A stretch of DNA of 45,268 nucleotides from CAYFJO01 sp964343305 (GTDB lineage: Bacteria > Planctomycetota > Planctomycetia > Pirellulales > Pirellulaceae): contig CAYFJO010000038.1 in NCBI GenBank assembly GCA_964343305.1, positions 1-45,268 of the forward strand. The letters run 5' to 3'. The position numbers and the translations under genes are program-made. Numbering within the stretch: the first letter of the stretch is position 1; the number at the start of each line of letters is the position of its first letter. Below, one piece after another: positions 32,956-41,661 of this stretch. Below the pieces are notes generated by a model, which was given only the letters and a program-made list of their open reading frames with translations, made no database searches and was not told where the DNA came from.

Positions 32956-33741
32956 TTACTCGGACGGCACAGGGGAGTCGGCTTGCGTGGCCTGGCTTTG
33001 CAAGACCTCCAACCACTGGACATGTTGTTCGTCGGTCATGACGCTGTGGATTTCGTCAGCAGCGGTTTTCATAATCTGAAGGCCGTACTCCGACCAATCA
33101 TCGGGCGAAATCTTGTCGCGATCTTCATAAAGGGCTGACAAGGCGGCCGTGGCCTGACGAACGATGCCGTACACCTGCTGCCGTTGTTCGCCGCTCAAAC
33201 CCAGGTCGTTCGTCATCGTCGACGCGTCCAGCGGACCCATCTCGATCATCTTCAGCGCCAACTCTTGTTCGCTGTGGGATGATTCTGCTTTCCCGTCTTG
33301 GGTTTCGTGGGCATCGGCGGGTGTGCCGCCGAACCAGCCGCTTCCCCCAGAGAGAAGCGCTCCCCAGGCAAAGAATGAGCTGCAGAGGACGAAAATCACC
33401 GACAGCCTCATCAGATTTGTGGTGTCCATCAATTCGGCCAACCACTGTCCGGTGGCTGGACGTGACTCGCCTAGCCGCTTTAAACCAATCCTGAATTCAT
33501 CTTCCTGCCTGGTGATGTGAGCGATCTTGGCGTCGCAACATCCTGCGCTGGTGGTCAATGTCACGGATTGTCCGACTTTCGCGCCTGGTTTTTCTTTGCA
33601 AACAATCGTGTATCCGCCAGCGGATTGGTCCACAATACAGGATTTCGTCTGGTGTTTGCCAAAGCCAAGGGTGGCCAACACTTCGCTGGCAGGCACTTGG
33701 CATCGGAAAGATTCTCGTCGTTCACCCGTCATTTCGTTCAT
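32956..33741 (-). CDS. PilZ-like domain membrane protein
   Basis: A 261-residue protein with an N-terminal beta-rich domain of PilZ character (RRESFRCQVP near 8-17, with strands through about 95) followed by one transmembrane helix at about 109-131 and a helical outer part (MIEMGPLDASTMTNDLGLSG onward). PilZ domains often bind cyclic di-GMP through an RxxxR motif; here RRESFR gives only a partial match, and the DxSxxG second motif appears as DQSAGG. So nucleotide binding is possible but unproven. The tail recalls small stress-response helical domains. Function is unknown. Confidence 0.6.
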   Translation of the reverse strand: MNEMTGERRESFRCQVPASEVLATLGFGKHQTKSCIVDQSAGGYTIVCKEKPGAKVGQSVTLTTSAGCCDAKIAHITRQEDEFRIGLKRLGESRPATGQWLAELMDTTNLMRLSVIFVLCSSFFAWGALLSGGSGWFGGTPADAHETQDGKAESSHSEQELALKMIEMGPLDASTMTNDLGLSGEQRQQVYGIVRQATAALSALYEDRDKISPDDWSEYGLQIMKTAADEIHSVMTDEQHVQWLEVLQSQATQADSPVPSE

Positions 33742-33993
33742 ACTCTCTAGCGCTAATACAAACTCGCCCCATGCAGAAAGAATAGGTCATGAATCTAAAG
33801 TGGTTGATGAGCCCTTGACTCGAAAATGTCGCAAGCCGCTGGATCTATCGGCATCGTAATCGTATTCTTCCGGACGACCGTGCCAGGGCGATCAACGCCT
33901 TGTCGGTTGGTCACCAGTTGTCCGAAACGCGACGCCACACGACAATCGATCGAATGGAGTGATTGCCAAGAAAGTTGATGAAAAGGCCTGAAC

Positions 33994-34653
33994 ATGCCCG
34001 ACGAACACTCAGACCCGAAGTACCAAACAGGTGATCCAACCGCACCCGGCGAGTTGTCTGACGATGTGATCATCAGCCCCGACACGCTGCGCGACGAACG
34101 GATTCCGCCCAATCAGTCACGAACGCGCAAGTGGCCCGTGCTTGATGCTCATGGAACACCAAGCGTCACCACCGAACAATGGCAATTGAAGATATTCGGC
34201 CTCGTGGACAATCCGATCACTTGGAATTGGAATGAGTTTCAGCAGTTGCCGCACGTCAAGGTGTTTGCGGATTTTCATTGTGTGACCCAGTGGTCGCGGC
34301 TGGGCAATCTCTGGGAAGGCGTGTCGACCAGGCACCTCCTCGACCAGGCACAAGTGCACGCCGATGCCAAGTTTGCGATTCTGCACGGCTACGACCAGGG
34401 CTGGACGACGAACTTGCCGCTGGACGATTTCCTGCAAGACGATTGCCTGTTGGCCGATTTGCACGACGGCCAGCCCATCAGCCCCGACCACGGTGGCCCC
34501 GTGCGTGCCATGATTCCACGGCTTTATGCTTGGAAGAGCGCCAAATGGATCTCAGGAATCGAATTGTCCGCGATCGATCAGCCAGGATACTGGGAACGAG
34601 GCGGATATCACAACCACGGCGATCCTTGGATCGAAGAGCGCTTCGAAGCGTGA
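33994..34653 (+). CDS. Sulfite-oxidase-like molybdopterin protein
   Basis: A 219-residue oxidoreductase of the sulfite oxidase / YedY-MsrP-like molybdopterin domain. The molybdenum-ligand cysteine is Cys96 in ADFHCVTQWSRLGNLWEGV, the family hallmark. There is no Tat signal, so unlike MsrP it appears cytoplasmic. The C-terminal dimerisation domain of true sulfite oxidases is absent. AAGG precedes the ATG at 33994. The natural substrate is unknown. Its 3' end overlaps, on the opposite strand, a broken metallo-beta-lactamase remnant. Confidence 0.88.
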   Translation: MPDEHSDPKYQTGDPTAPGELSDDVIISPDTLRDERIPPNQSRTRKWPVLDAHGTPSVTTEQWQLKIFGLVDNPITWNWNEFQQLPHVKVFADFHCVTQWSRLGNLWEGVSTRHLLDQAQVHADAKFAILHGYDQGWTTNLPLDDFLQDDCLLADLHDGQPISPDHGGPVRAMIPRLYAWKSAKWISGIELSAIDQPGYWERGGYHNHGDPWIEERFEA

Positions 34654-34913
34654 CGTTCTTTGTCGGACAATTCGCCGTGCCCCGGGGCAATCTGTTTGAC
34701 GGGCAATTCATCCATCATGTTGAATACCGAGATCCAGCTTTCCGTGTTGCTGTGTCCCGCGTAGTTGTGAGGGCCGTTGACACACGCATCTCCAGTAAAC
34801 AAGACGCCGTGGTTCGGCAGCCAAGCCACCGCATCGCCGATCGTGTGAGCGTGGCCAAAATACAGCAACTCAACTCGTTGCTCGCCGTCGTCAAAAACCA
34901 GTCGTTGTGGGAA
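34608..34913 (-). pseudogene. Truncated metallo-beta-lactamase-fold remnant
   Basis: About 90 codons of MBL-fold coding sequence remain: LLYFGHAHTIGDAVAWLPNH, LFTGDACVNGPHNYAGHS with the metal-binding Asp, and VKQIAPGHGE with a late His. The main HxHxDH metal site, about half of the protein upstream, is missing. The frame has no start of its own and begins immediately after the TAA of the LamG gene, in the same frame, so read-through would join the two. Its far end runs antiparallel over the end of the sulfite-oxidase-like gene and has no family similarity. It is best read as a gene cut by rearrangement. Confidence 0.75.
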
Positions 34914-37900
34914 TTAGATGTCCAGCAATTCGTCGATCTCTTGAAGCTGTGTTTGGATTTCCGGCTTTTGGACTTCGATTGCAGTGCCCAGGGCCTGTTG
35001 ATACCAACGTCGAGCGCGTAAGAGAACGGATTCTTTCATTCGTCCGTCGAATGAATCAGCCACCGATCGCCAGGCCTTGGCGAGTGCAATTTGGTCGCTG
35101 CTTAGCGAAGGCTTGCTCAAATCCTTCTCGGCCACTGATTTCAGTTTTGGCTCGTCACCTTTGGCCAAAAGGACGAGTCCCGTCGCCCAATCTCGGCGGA
35201 TCAGACACTCAAATTTTCCCCAGTTAAGATTGGCTCTGACATCGCTGGGGTTGGTTTTCAATCGGTCTCGCACCACATCGAACGGACGTCGTGCCTTGTC
35301 GACTTCGAGCCGACGCTCGCGAATCGCAACTCGCAAAGTAGGGCTCCCGGCACGCGCGGCGGTAGAAAACGCTAACTCAGCCAAATCCGTGGCGGCATAG
35401 ACGCGCTGTTCATCCAGCGAGATATTGACGAGTTCCAACATCACTTCCACCAACTCCTTGCGTGCCGTCAAGGTCGTGGTCAATTGGGCGACTTGGCCGA
35501 TCGACTTGATCTTGCGCGGCCAAACGTCCAGGTTTTCAAAACGCCAGCCCATCTCATCATTCAATCGTAAGGACAACTCCCAAAGACCGGCTTCGGTGGT
35601 CAGCCGTTGCGCCTCGTCAAGCAGCACGTAGCGGATTTCGGGCTTGGTGGATTCTTCGATCGCCCGCTCGAAAAGGAGTTGCGCGAGTTCCTTCTTTTCC
35701 TCGGCACTTTGTGCACGTGCGAAGTCGGCTCCAAATTCGGATTGGACCGTCTCCCGGGCCTGCGTTAAGAAGAACTCCGTCGGAATCGGTACGGATACGA
35801 TTCCCTTGGGACGCTCCAATTTCAACGGCGTGTCCGGTGTATTGTCGTGGATTGGCTTGGTATCCAATGTGACCCACTTGGTACCTGAAAGCAGGCCATT
35901 CATGTTGTAGCCGGAAATATCGGGCACTTCGCCCCGGTGCCTCTTTGAAAAGTCAAACAGACGAAGCGTGTCTTGGTCCCGCACGAATGTTGGCGGAGGC
36001 GAGAACGGTTCTTCATAGCGCCGCGAGGACGAGATTCGCAGCGCGGCGATTTCTCCATTCAGGCTGGCCCGCAACGTACCCAGGCGAAACTTGTAGTAGC
36101 CGATAAATAGATCGATTGGACTTTTTTCGACCCATGACTGGGAATCAAACAGCCCGGAAAGTGCAGATTCCCCGTCAATGTAACAGACATAGCCACGCCC
36201 GTCGCGGCAAAATGCAATGTGGTGCCAATCCGCTGGACGCTCCAGATTGCAAATGTAGTCTTTGTTGCCCAAACTCAAATATATCGTTGCCTCCGGGGTC
36301 GGATCTTTCTTCGACTTGCAATACAAAAGCCACCCCATGGCACCCTTCACAGTTTCTTTCAGATCGTCGTGACTGGGTCCCCAAACGTTGTCGCCGATGA
36401 TCGCGTGGATGTCTTCGTTGAGATCGAGCCGCATCCACATTTCCACCGTAGACTTTGAATTCCCTTGTTCGAGTATGCCCTTGGTACTCGTTAATTTGAA
36501 GTAATCATGAGTGTGCAATTGCAGTGCTAGAGTCCCTGAGGGGACCAACGTTTTGGGAATGTCTGACGTTGTCGGTCCAACCGTGTCCGCACCTTCCCAA
36601 CCGCCATCGACACTTGGCGTCCAAGCGGAGGTTGCACTATTCCAGCGGACCAGCCGATTGGGTGTCAGACGATAATGCTTGGCGGCATCTTGCACGCCGG
36701 CAATCTCGACGTGCTGTTCAATTCGATCCACTTCGTAGTAGGCTTCGGTTTGTTGATCGGACAATTCTTCCACCCAACGATCACCGTTTTTGCGAAACAT
36801 TCGATCGCCTTCGCGATACCGCCAAATAGTTCGGGAATCCGCAACGGTCTTCGTGTTGGACGGAACCGGTGTTCCATCGTTTTCAGCCCACGTCGCCCCA
36901 ACGATTTGCCCGTGTCGATCATTGCCCGACAGATCGTTGATGCGCCTGTCGACAGGCTGTGAAAAATCGAGTAATACTTCCGTGCCACTTCCCTTTTCAA
37001 ACTCGGCCTGTGGGGTAAACGGGCCGTCATACAGTACTCCGCGCGACAGTCGAAATCCGCCAATCTCACCGTGAAACGGCGTGGCCGTCGGCAGGGACAA
37101 ACCACTGCCGATCGAGAAGGTGTTGGAGCGGACTCCCGATTGATGCAATCCGCTGTTCGCTTCAGTGGCGATCAATTGACCGTCGTAAAAGAATGTCAGC
37201 TCGGTTGCGCTATTGCAAATCGCAAGGTGATGCCACTTTCCTTGTTCGTACTGAAATTGTCCACCGCCCAGTGCCTCAATCTCCTTTCCATTCGGGTAGT
37301 AGAAGGTGATAAAAGGTTTACGCCCGGTTTGTAGGTGGGAAAGCTCAACAAACCAACCGCCAGGGTTTGTCGCGGGCGGACGATATCCCCACGGTCCAAA
37401 TAGCACCATCGACTGTTGGTCGCCGCTCCAGCGACACCATGCTTCCGCCGTGAATTCAGAACTCAAATCCCCAATGCCTTGCGAGTTTTCCAACAGGACA
37501 TAATCTCGTTGATCAAAGCGCAACGCGTGACCAGCCGGCATATCTTTGACCATGGACACGGGAGCTGTTGGTTTCGGATTGGTGGGCGGAGTGTCGTCTC
37601 CATCATTGCCATTTGCGTCGTCCCCGGAAGCATTGTTGTTCACGCTGTCATTGCTCGGCACGACAGGTGGTGCATCGTCACCGCCGTTTCCGTCCACCAC
37701 CGGTTCGCCGGGCCCCATAAACAAAAAGGAAACCAGCCATACCACGATGAGCACCAACGCCAAGATGCTGCCGATCATGAGGAACAACCGGCGCTTGGAT
37801 CGCGGTGGGCTTTCTTCAGGCTCCGGTGGCGGTGCCGTCCCAAACGGTTGTTGCAGGACGTTGTTCGATGTCGCACCGAGATCCAGCACGCCCGCAGACG

Positions 37901-38252
37901 ATTCTAGATCCAACGCCTCACTCAACACATCGACCGGAGCAGAAAGGTCCTCTAATTGCTCTGGCTTTGGAGCGAGTTGTTTTCGAAGTTGCTCGTCGTA
38001 CTTCGCCTTCCGGTCTGCTTTAAGCAAGCACTGCCTGGCAGCCGACAGTTCGTTAAGGAGTTTCTCGGAATACTCGGAGCGTTCGCCTGCTTGAAATGTC
38101 CGGATGTGGGCCATCCGCTGATTGGCGGCGTTTTGAATTACGTCCGCCTCGGACTCAAACGGGGGTAGCCCCAGGAGCCGATAATAGTTTGGTGGTTGTT
38201 CCTCTGATGGGATACCAAGCCACTTATGATAGGGATTGAACGAGTCTGACAT
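34914..38252 (-). CDS. J-like, transmembrane, double LamG-like giant membrane protein
   Basis: A 1112-residue single-pass membrane protein. Residues about 8-90 resemble a J domain (YYRLLGLPPFESEADVIQNA, ending ARQCLLKADRKAKYDEQLR), but the HPD tripeptide is absent. A transmembrane helix lies at about 156-179. Outside, after an Asp/Asn-rich linker, are two LamG/concanavalin-like jelly-roll domains: about 240-430 (ALRFDQRDYVLLEN, FTAEAWCRWSG, KWHHLAICNS) and about 575-770 (STVEMWMRLDLNEDIHAIIG, DWHHIAFCRDGRGYVCYIDG). The C-terminal third is helical. This architecture is of planctomycete style. Function is unknown; the inner J-like part may dock a protein and the outer lectin-like part may bind glycan. 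Its stop codon abuts the MBL remnant. Confidence 0.8.
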   Translation of the reverse strand: MSDSFNPYHKWLGIPSEEQPPNYYRLLGLPPFESEADVIQNAANQRMAHIRTFQAGERSEYSEKLLNELSAARQCLLKADRKAKYDEQLRKQLAPKPEQLEDLSAPVDVLSEALDLESSAGVLDLGATSNNVLQQPFGTAPPPEPEESPPRSKRRLFLMIGSILALVLIVVWLVSFLFMGPGEPVVDGNGGDDAPPVVPSNDSVNNNASGDDANGNDGDDTPPTNPKPTAPVSMVKDMPAGHALRFDQRDYVLLENSQGIGDLSSEFTAEAWCRWSGDQQSMVLFGPWGYRPPATNPGGWFVELSHLQTGRKPFITFYYPNGKEIEALGGGQFQYEQGKWHHLAICNSATELTFFYDGQLIATEANSGLHQSGVRSNTFSIGSGLSLPTATPFHGEIGGFRLSRGVLYDGPFTPQAEFEKGSGTEVLLDFSQPVDRRINDLSGNDRHGQIVGATWAENDGTPVPSNTKTVADSRTIWRYREGDRMFRKNGDRWVEELSDQQTEAYYEVDRIEQHVEIAGVQDAAKHYRLTPNRLVRWNSATSAWTPSVDGGWEGADTVGPTTSDIPKTLVPSGTLALQLHTHDYFKLTSTKGILEQGNSKSTVEMWMRLDLNEDIHAIIGDNVWGPSHDDLKETVKGAMGWLLYCKSKKDPTPEATIYLSLGNKDYICNLERPADWHHIAFCRDGRGYVCYIDGESALSGLFDSQSWVEKSPIDLFIGYYKFRLGTLRASLNGEIAALRISSSRRYEEPFSPPPTFVRDQDTLRLFDFSKRHRGEVPDISGYNMNGLLSGTKWVTLDTKPIHDNTPDTPLKLERPKGIVSVPIPTEFFLTQARETVQSEFGADFARAQSAEEKKELAQLLFERAIEESTKPEIRYVLLDEAQRLTTEAGLWELSLRLNDEMGWRFENLDVWPRKIKSIGQVAQLTTTLTARKELVEVMLELVNISLDEQRVYAATDLAELAFSTAARAGSPTLRVAIRERRLEVDKARRPFDVVRDRLKTNPSDVRANLNWGKFECLIRRDWATGLVLLAKGDEPKLKSVAEKDLSKPSLSSDQIALAKAWRSVADSFDGRMKESVLLRARRWYQQALGTAIEVQKPEIQTQLQEIDELLDI

Positions 38253-38470
38253 TATCTAGCGAAGGAAATTCATTGCCAAAAGGAAAGTCCAATAATAAAT
38301 GATAACGTTAAGGGGTGGATTCTTCCTCAATTAGATGATGGGCGTATGTTTAGATTCTCGGCTTTCGGGCCGTGTGATGTCAACCATTCCCGCCATTTCA
38401 GCGATTAAACCGGACTCGGCTCGCCATTTTGAAATCTCGCGATTTGGTGCAAAAACAATACTCGGTTTGG

Positions 38471-38757
38471 CTATGCGAGTAACTTCTCAACAATCTTGCC
38501 GTGAACATCCGTCAAGCGGAAGTCTCGGCCTTGGAATCGATACGTCAGCTTCGTGTGATCAAAGCCGAGAAGATGCAAAGTCGTGGCGTGCAAATCGTGA
38601 ACGTGGACACGGTCTTCGACGGCGTTAAAGTCAAGTTGCCGTGTTGATCCCACGACTCGTGGAACAATTGGACGAACCGCACGCCGCTTTCGATCATCCG
38701 CCGGGCCAGCAGACAATTGTTGGCAAACGACGGCTTGCCGTGTTCGGCACCGTACAC
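38471..38757 (-). pseudogene. Collapsed DUF1501 fragment
   Basis: This is a decayed relative of the DUF1501 gene at 41662-43067. Two pieces remain in different frames: the stretch VYGAEHGKPSFANNCLLARR to WDQHGNLT, then EDRVHVHDLHATTLHLLGF to the C-terminus. They join near 38630-38634, where about 233 bases present in the other copy are missing, so the frame shifts. A short GTCAA shared at both edges suggests a slippage deletion. The N-terminal half is absent altogether. Confidence 0.85.
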
Positions 38758-38790
38758 TGGCGGAGCCGGCAAAGCCACCGGGCCGCCGAC

Positions 38791-39057
38791 TCAATTCACT
38801 TTTGAAGGCAATTTGCCCGCGCTGACAAAATGATCAAACGCTTCTTCGTCTAAGTGCCCTTGACAAGCCAAATGCGTCTTGACACCAACCAGGTCTGCAG
38901 GGCGCGGAGCATTGGCTGATTTGTTGTTCGGTAACAAAAGAGTGCAGCCCGATTCTGGATGGCGGAACACGCGATGTTTTTTGTCGGTCACTTGGCCTCG
39001 TTCAAACCCAAGTTCGACGAGCAATTCACGCAAAACTTTGTTAGTCAATTTGAACAT
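38791..39057 (-). CDS. HicA-like small protein
   Basis: An 88-residue protein with a HicA-like double-stranded-RNA-binding-fold pattern: helix VLRELLVELGFERG, then strands around DKKHRVFRHPESGCTLLLPN, then a helix. HicA toxins use a conserved Gly-Ser/x-His; here the histidine in KKHRVF is in the right place but the glycine is not. No HicB antitoxin follows. AAGGA precedes the ATG at 39057, which lies 10 bases after the stop of the DUF4365-like gene, so the two form an operon. It may be a toxin, an RNA-binding accessory or an inactive relative. Confidence 0.55.
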   Translation of the reverse strand: MFKLTNKVLRELLVELGFERGQVTDKKHRVFRHPESGCTLLLPNNKSANAPRPADLVGVKTHLACQGHLDEEAFDHFVSAGKLPSKVN

Positions 39058-39067
39058 CGTGTTCCTT

Positions 39068-39589
39068 TTATTTGTTGAGTGAGTCCATTCGCCTGAGCGA
39101 CATTTCTCGAAACCGATCAATCGTCCTGACCGTCAGTGCATTTCCCACGGGAATTCGCAGTGTGACCGTGTCGGATATTGGATCTTCATCAATCGCCATC
39201 TTTTCATCGACGTATTGTTGCACGTCAAGCCAATAGCCGCGATGACGAGTTGCGTCATACAGTACCAGAACAAACGGGTGATCGACCTCGTGGTACCAAT
39301 GGTTCAGGTGAGCTAACTCGATTCTGCAAACCGCACTCTTACCTCGATTGACAAGCTTCAAATGATCGGTTGCCTTGACTTGAAACTCGATCCGTCCGTT
39401 TTCGATCTCACGTGTATCGGGCGAAAAGTGAATCATCTCGGCATCCGTGCCATATTCCGGTTGAGGAATGCGACGAAGCTGATGACCGCGACGAAGAACT
39501 TGCCGTTCGAGAAAGTTGATGCTCATATCAGCAATCACGTGTTCACGAGGCCGTCGTTTGCGTCGTCTTCCCCAACTTGATGTCGCCAT
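39068..39589 (-). CDS. DUF4365-like putative nuclease-fold protein
   Basis: A 173-residue protein resembling DUF4365, a family with a PD-(D/E)xK nuclease-like pattern. A basic N-terminus (WGRRRKRRPRE) leads to a helix, then EYGTDAEMIHFS supplies an acidic residue and RIEFQVKATDH the E-x-K element. Next come IELAHLNHWYHEVDHPFVLVLYD and a Trp-rich stretch typical of the family. Members are seen in defence and mobile settings. It is the first gene of a pair with the HicA-like gene, inside an accessory stretch. No modification enzyme is near. Nuclease activity is inferred only from the pattern. Confidence 0.6.
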   Translation of the reverse strand: MATSSWGRRRKRRPREHVIADMSINFLERQVLRRGHQLRRIPQPEYGTDAEMIHFSPDTREIENGRIEFQVKATDHLKLVNRGKSAVCRIELAHLNHWYHEVDHPFVLVLYDATRHRGYWLDVQQYVDEKMAIDEDPISDTVTLRIPVGNALTVRTIDRFREMSLRRMDSLNK

Positions 39590-39756
39590 TTATAAGCCGC
39601 GAAGTCTACTGGTTTATTGAATCTGGGAAAACGCCGACGCTGTTTTGAATGAGGTGGGCCGCTAGCATGACGGTGCCAACACATTTGGCTCTCTCTTTGA
39701 GGATATCGCCCAACACCGGATCAATTCTTCTACAAAAGACAGAAGGCAGGTAAGAC

Positions 39757-39811
39757 TAATCGACGCTAATCATCACTGATTGTCTCCATGAGCGTTGATC
39801 AGCGTCGATTA
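39757..39811. repeat. Short inverted repeat 1 of the intergenic mosaic
   Basis: The space 39590-40112 contains no gene but three separate palindromes. In the first, TAATCGACGCTAATCA (39757-39772) faces TGATCAGCGTCGATTA (39796-39811) with one mismatch and a 23-base loop. Confidence 0.75.
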
Positions 39812-39857
39812 GCGTTCCCACAGTACAACGCGGTTGACCACGGGGCAAGAAAACGAG

Positions 39858-39912
39858 ACAGGTCGGACAGGTCTAAGGTTTAATCACACGACAATTAGCC
39901 TGTCCGACCTGT
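39858..39912. repeat. Short inverted repeat 2 of the intergenic mosaic
   Basis: ACAGGTCGGACAGG (39858-39871) is the exact reverse complement of CCTGTCCGACCTGT (39899-39912), with a 27-base AT-richer loop and further partial pairing outside the arms. It could be a transcription terminator for neither neighbour in particular; it looks like an interspersed palindromic repeat. Confidence 0.75.
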
Positions 39913-39973
39913 CCTGTTTCCTTCGCCCATAGAAACCGCGAAGAAGCGAAGCCCGCGCTCAAAACCGAAAACA

Positions 39974-40029
39974 GGGTCTGACCCCAAACTCCACGACCCA
40001 TCACGACAGTGCCATTCGGGTCTGACCCC
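39974..40029. repeat. Pair of GGGTCTGACCCC palindromes
   Basis: The 12-base sequence GGGTCTGACCCC occurs at 39974-39985 and again at 40018-40029 in the same orientation. GGGTCAGACCC-type ends are common at REP/RAYT-type elements, and the ends of the perfect inverted repeat at 18479-18574 (GGGGTCAG) are related. The element probably marks insertion of such a sequence here. Confidence 0.65.
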
Positions 40030-40112
40030 GAATTTGCCCTGAGGATTTGCTCTATTTCGTGAACTCCATATATTGGAAGTGGGTTGGTCCTTTCGTAGCC
40101 GAGGAGAATGTC

Positions 40113-40409
40113 ATGCCTTATTGCCCCAATTGTGGAAAGTGTGTGGGAGCATCCGACAATTATTGTTCGAGTTGTGGAAGAGCACAGTCTTCGTTGTCGT
40201 ATCGAACCGAATGCACATTGCCAAGCTACTCGCTGCCAGAACTAACTAAAAAATGCCCAAGGTGCAACGGTAAAGGAAAGTGTCCTGAAAGCGAAAACAA
40301 CCCTGGATTGTTTGCTCTCGCTTGTGTCTTTACCTTTGGGTTGGCCAGCGATAATCCAACGGTGACATGCGAGTTATGTGACGGAGAGGGGATTGAGAAG
40401 AAATCGTAG
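40113..40409 (+). CDS. Small zinc-ribbon and DnaJ-type cysteine protein
   Basis: A 98-residue protein made of two metal-binding parts. A zinc ribbon opens it (YCPNCGKCVGASDNYCSSCG, about 3-22). A second part carries CPRCNGKGKC and, later, CELCDGEG, both of the CxxCxGxG form seen in the DnaJ cysteine-rich region. Between them is a short hydrophobic stretch (FALACVFTFGLA). GAGGAG at 40101-40106 sets the ATG at 40113; a longer upstream frame has no ribosome site. No partner gene is adjacent except an unknown membrane protein downstream. It could bind unfolded protein or nucleic acid, but I cannot assign a role. Confidence 0.65.
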   Translation: MPYCPNCGKCVGASDNYCSSCGRAQSSLSYRTECTLPSYSLPELTKKCPRCNGKGKCPESENNPGLFALACVFTFGLASDNPTVTCELCDGEGIEKKS

Positions 40410-40668
40410 CGCACTATAGTTTCACTTTTCGTCAATCATTGCCTGAACCTTATCAACAAACTGAAGGCAAATTTGGGGCCATGAAGAGGTAGATCATGCG
40501 TGGCCGTGCCACCCAGCCGCCCCAATCGTCAAAAAACGCTCAAGAATGATCCGCAATGGTGCAAAACCTTTGCAGTATTTCGCGAAAGCAATAAGCTGAA
40601 TATTGGAGCGCGCATAACGACGTAATTGGTGATTTTGGCAAAATCGATGATCAGAGGTAATTGGACTA

Positions 40669-41601
40669 ATGGCCCCCGACGTGAAAACAACCGATGCGGC
40701 GAAAAATAATGACGATAAACTCCCTTACTGGACTTGGAGATTGCGCGCTGATGCCGCCGAAAAGTTCCGAACTAGGTGTTGGTACGCGCATCTGCGCTGG
40801 TGTATTGATGCGTCTTCCCCAGTGAAACGAGTTGTCGACCTATTGGCGTTGCCAGTCAGTGCCATTTGTCTGGCGATGTATGTCCCGCAGTTGATTGGTA
40901 TGCCCATGCTCATGATTTTGATGGGCTTCGCATTTTTCCTCTTTGTATATAAGAGTTTTGTGGCTCATGTGGCGGAGTTGCGCCTAGGGGCAGATATAGT
41001 CGTTGGTGGAGTTCCAACTGTGCCTAGGTTCGATAAACTAATTCCTGTGGATGCAAAGAAGATTGCGCTCGTAGGTCAGAATCAAAAGTCTAGGTTTGAC
41101 CAAGATTACTCAGTTACGCTAGAAAGCCTCAAATCGCTTCTATCGCGAGAGAACGTCAAAGAGATATGGATTGTAATTCAAACGCCGCTTGCACTTTGGA
41201 GTGATCACCCAAAAGCTGGAAAACATCTTGAGGATTTCACACTTGAAGGCCTTCAACGCCTCGCAGTAGATTTACCTAACGAGGAGCGCGTTAGGGTTGC
41301 ATTTCATCCTGCCGCAACACTATCGGCAATTGTGGTGGACTACGATGAAGAAAAGCCACTCGCCATAGTTACACCAAAGCTGCAGACCACAGCTAAGGTA
41401 AAGAATAGATTTTCCATGGTTGTTCAAGGAGATGAGTACGAAGCGATAATGGCGGGTTTTGAACGATTTTTGCTTGAAGTGGATGAGTTCGAAGGTGGAA
41501 AAACTGCGAAACTCGCGGATGCGGCGACGATCCTTAAAGAACTGTGTCAAGATCCTGTCTTAAAAGAGGTGAAGAGACACCTTAACGTGGAAGAAGAATA
41601 G
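40669..41601 (+). CDS. Unknown membrane-anchored protein, AT-richer than its neighbours
   Basis: A 310-residue protein with two hydrophobic helices at about 57-97 (VDLLALPVSAICLAMYVPQL and LMILMGFAFFLFVYKSF) between a charged N-terminus and a soluble C-terminal domain of about 210 residues. The latter alternates strands and helices (KEIWIVIQTPLAL, RVRVAFHPAATLSAIVVDYD, RFSMVVQGDEYEAIMAGFER). I know no family that matches. Codons rich in A/T (TTA, CTA, ATA) set it apart from nearby genes and suggest recent acquisition. The pattern of a two-helix anchor plus cytoplasmic sensor-like domain recalls some defence effectors, but this is a guess. No coupled gene lies next to it. Confidence 0.6.
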   Translation: MAPDVKTTDAAKNNDDKLPYWTWRLRADAAEKFRTRCWYAHLRWCIDASSPVKRVVDLLALPVSAICLAMYVPQLIGMPMLMILMGFAFFLFVYKSFVAHVAELRLGADIVVGGVPTVPRFDKLIPVDAKKIALVGQNQKSRFDQDYSVTLESLKSLLSRENVKEIWIVIQTPLALWSDHPKAGKHLEDFTLEGLQRLAVDLPNEERVRVAFHPAATLSAIVVDYDEEKPLAIVTPKLQTTAKVKNRFSMVVQGDEYEAIMAGFERFLLEVDEFEGGKTAKLADAATILKELCQDPVLKEVKRHLNVEEE

Positions 41602-41661
41602 CCACATTGGCATCCGTGGTGTACCGTCAAGTCAGTATCGTAGTTTTTGGCGTGATCGGTA

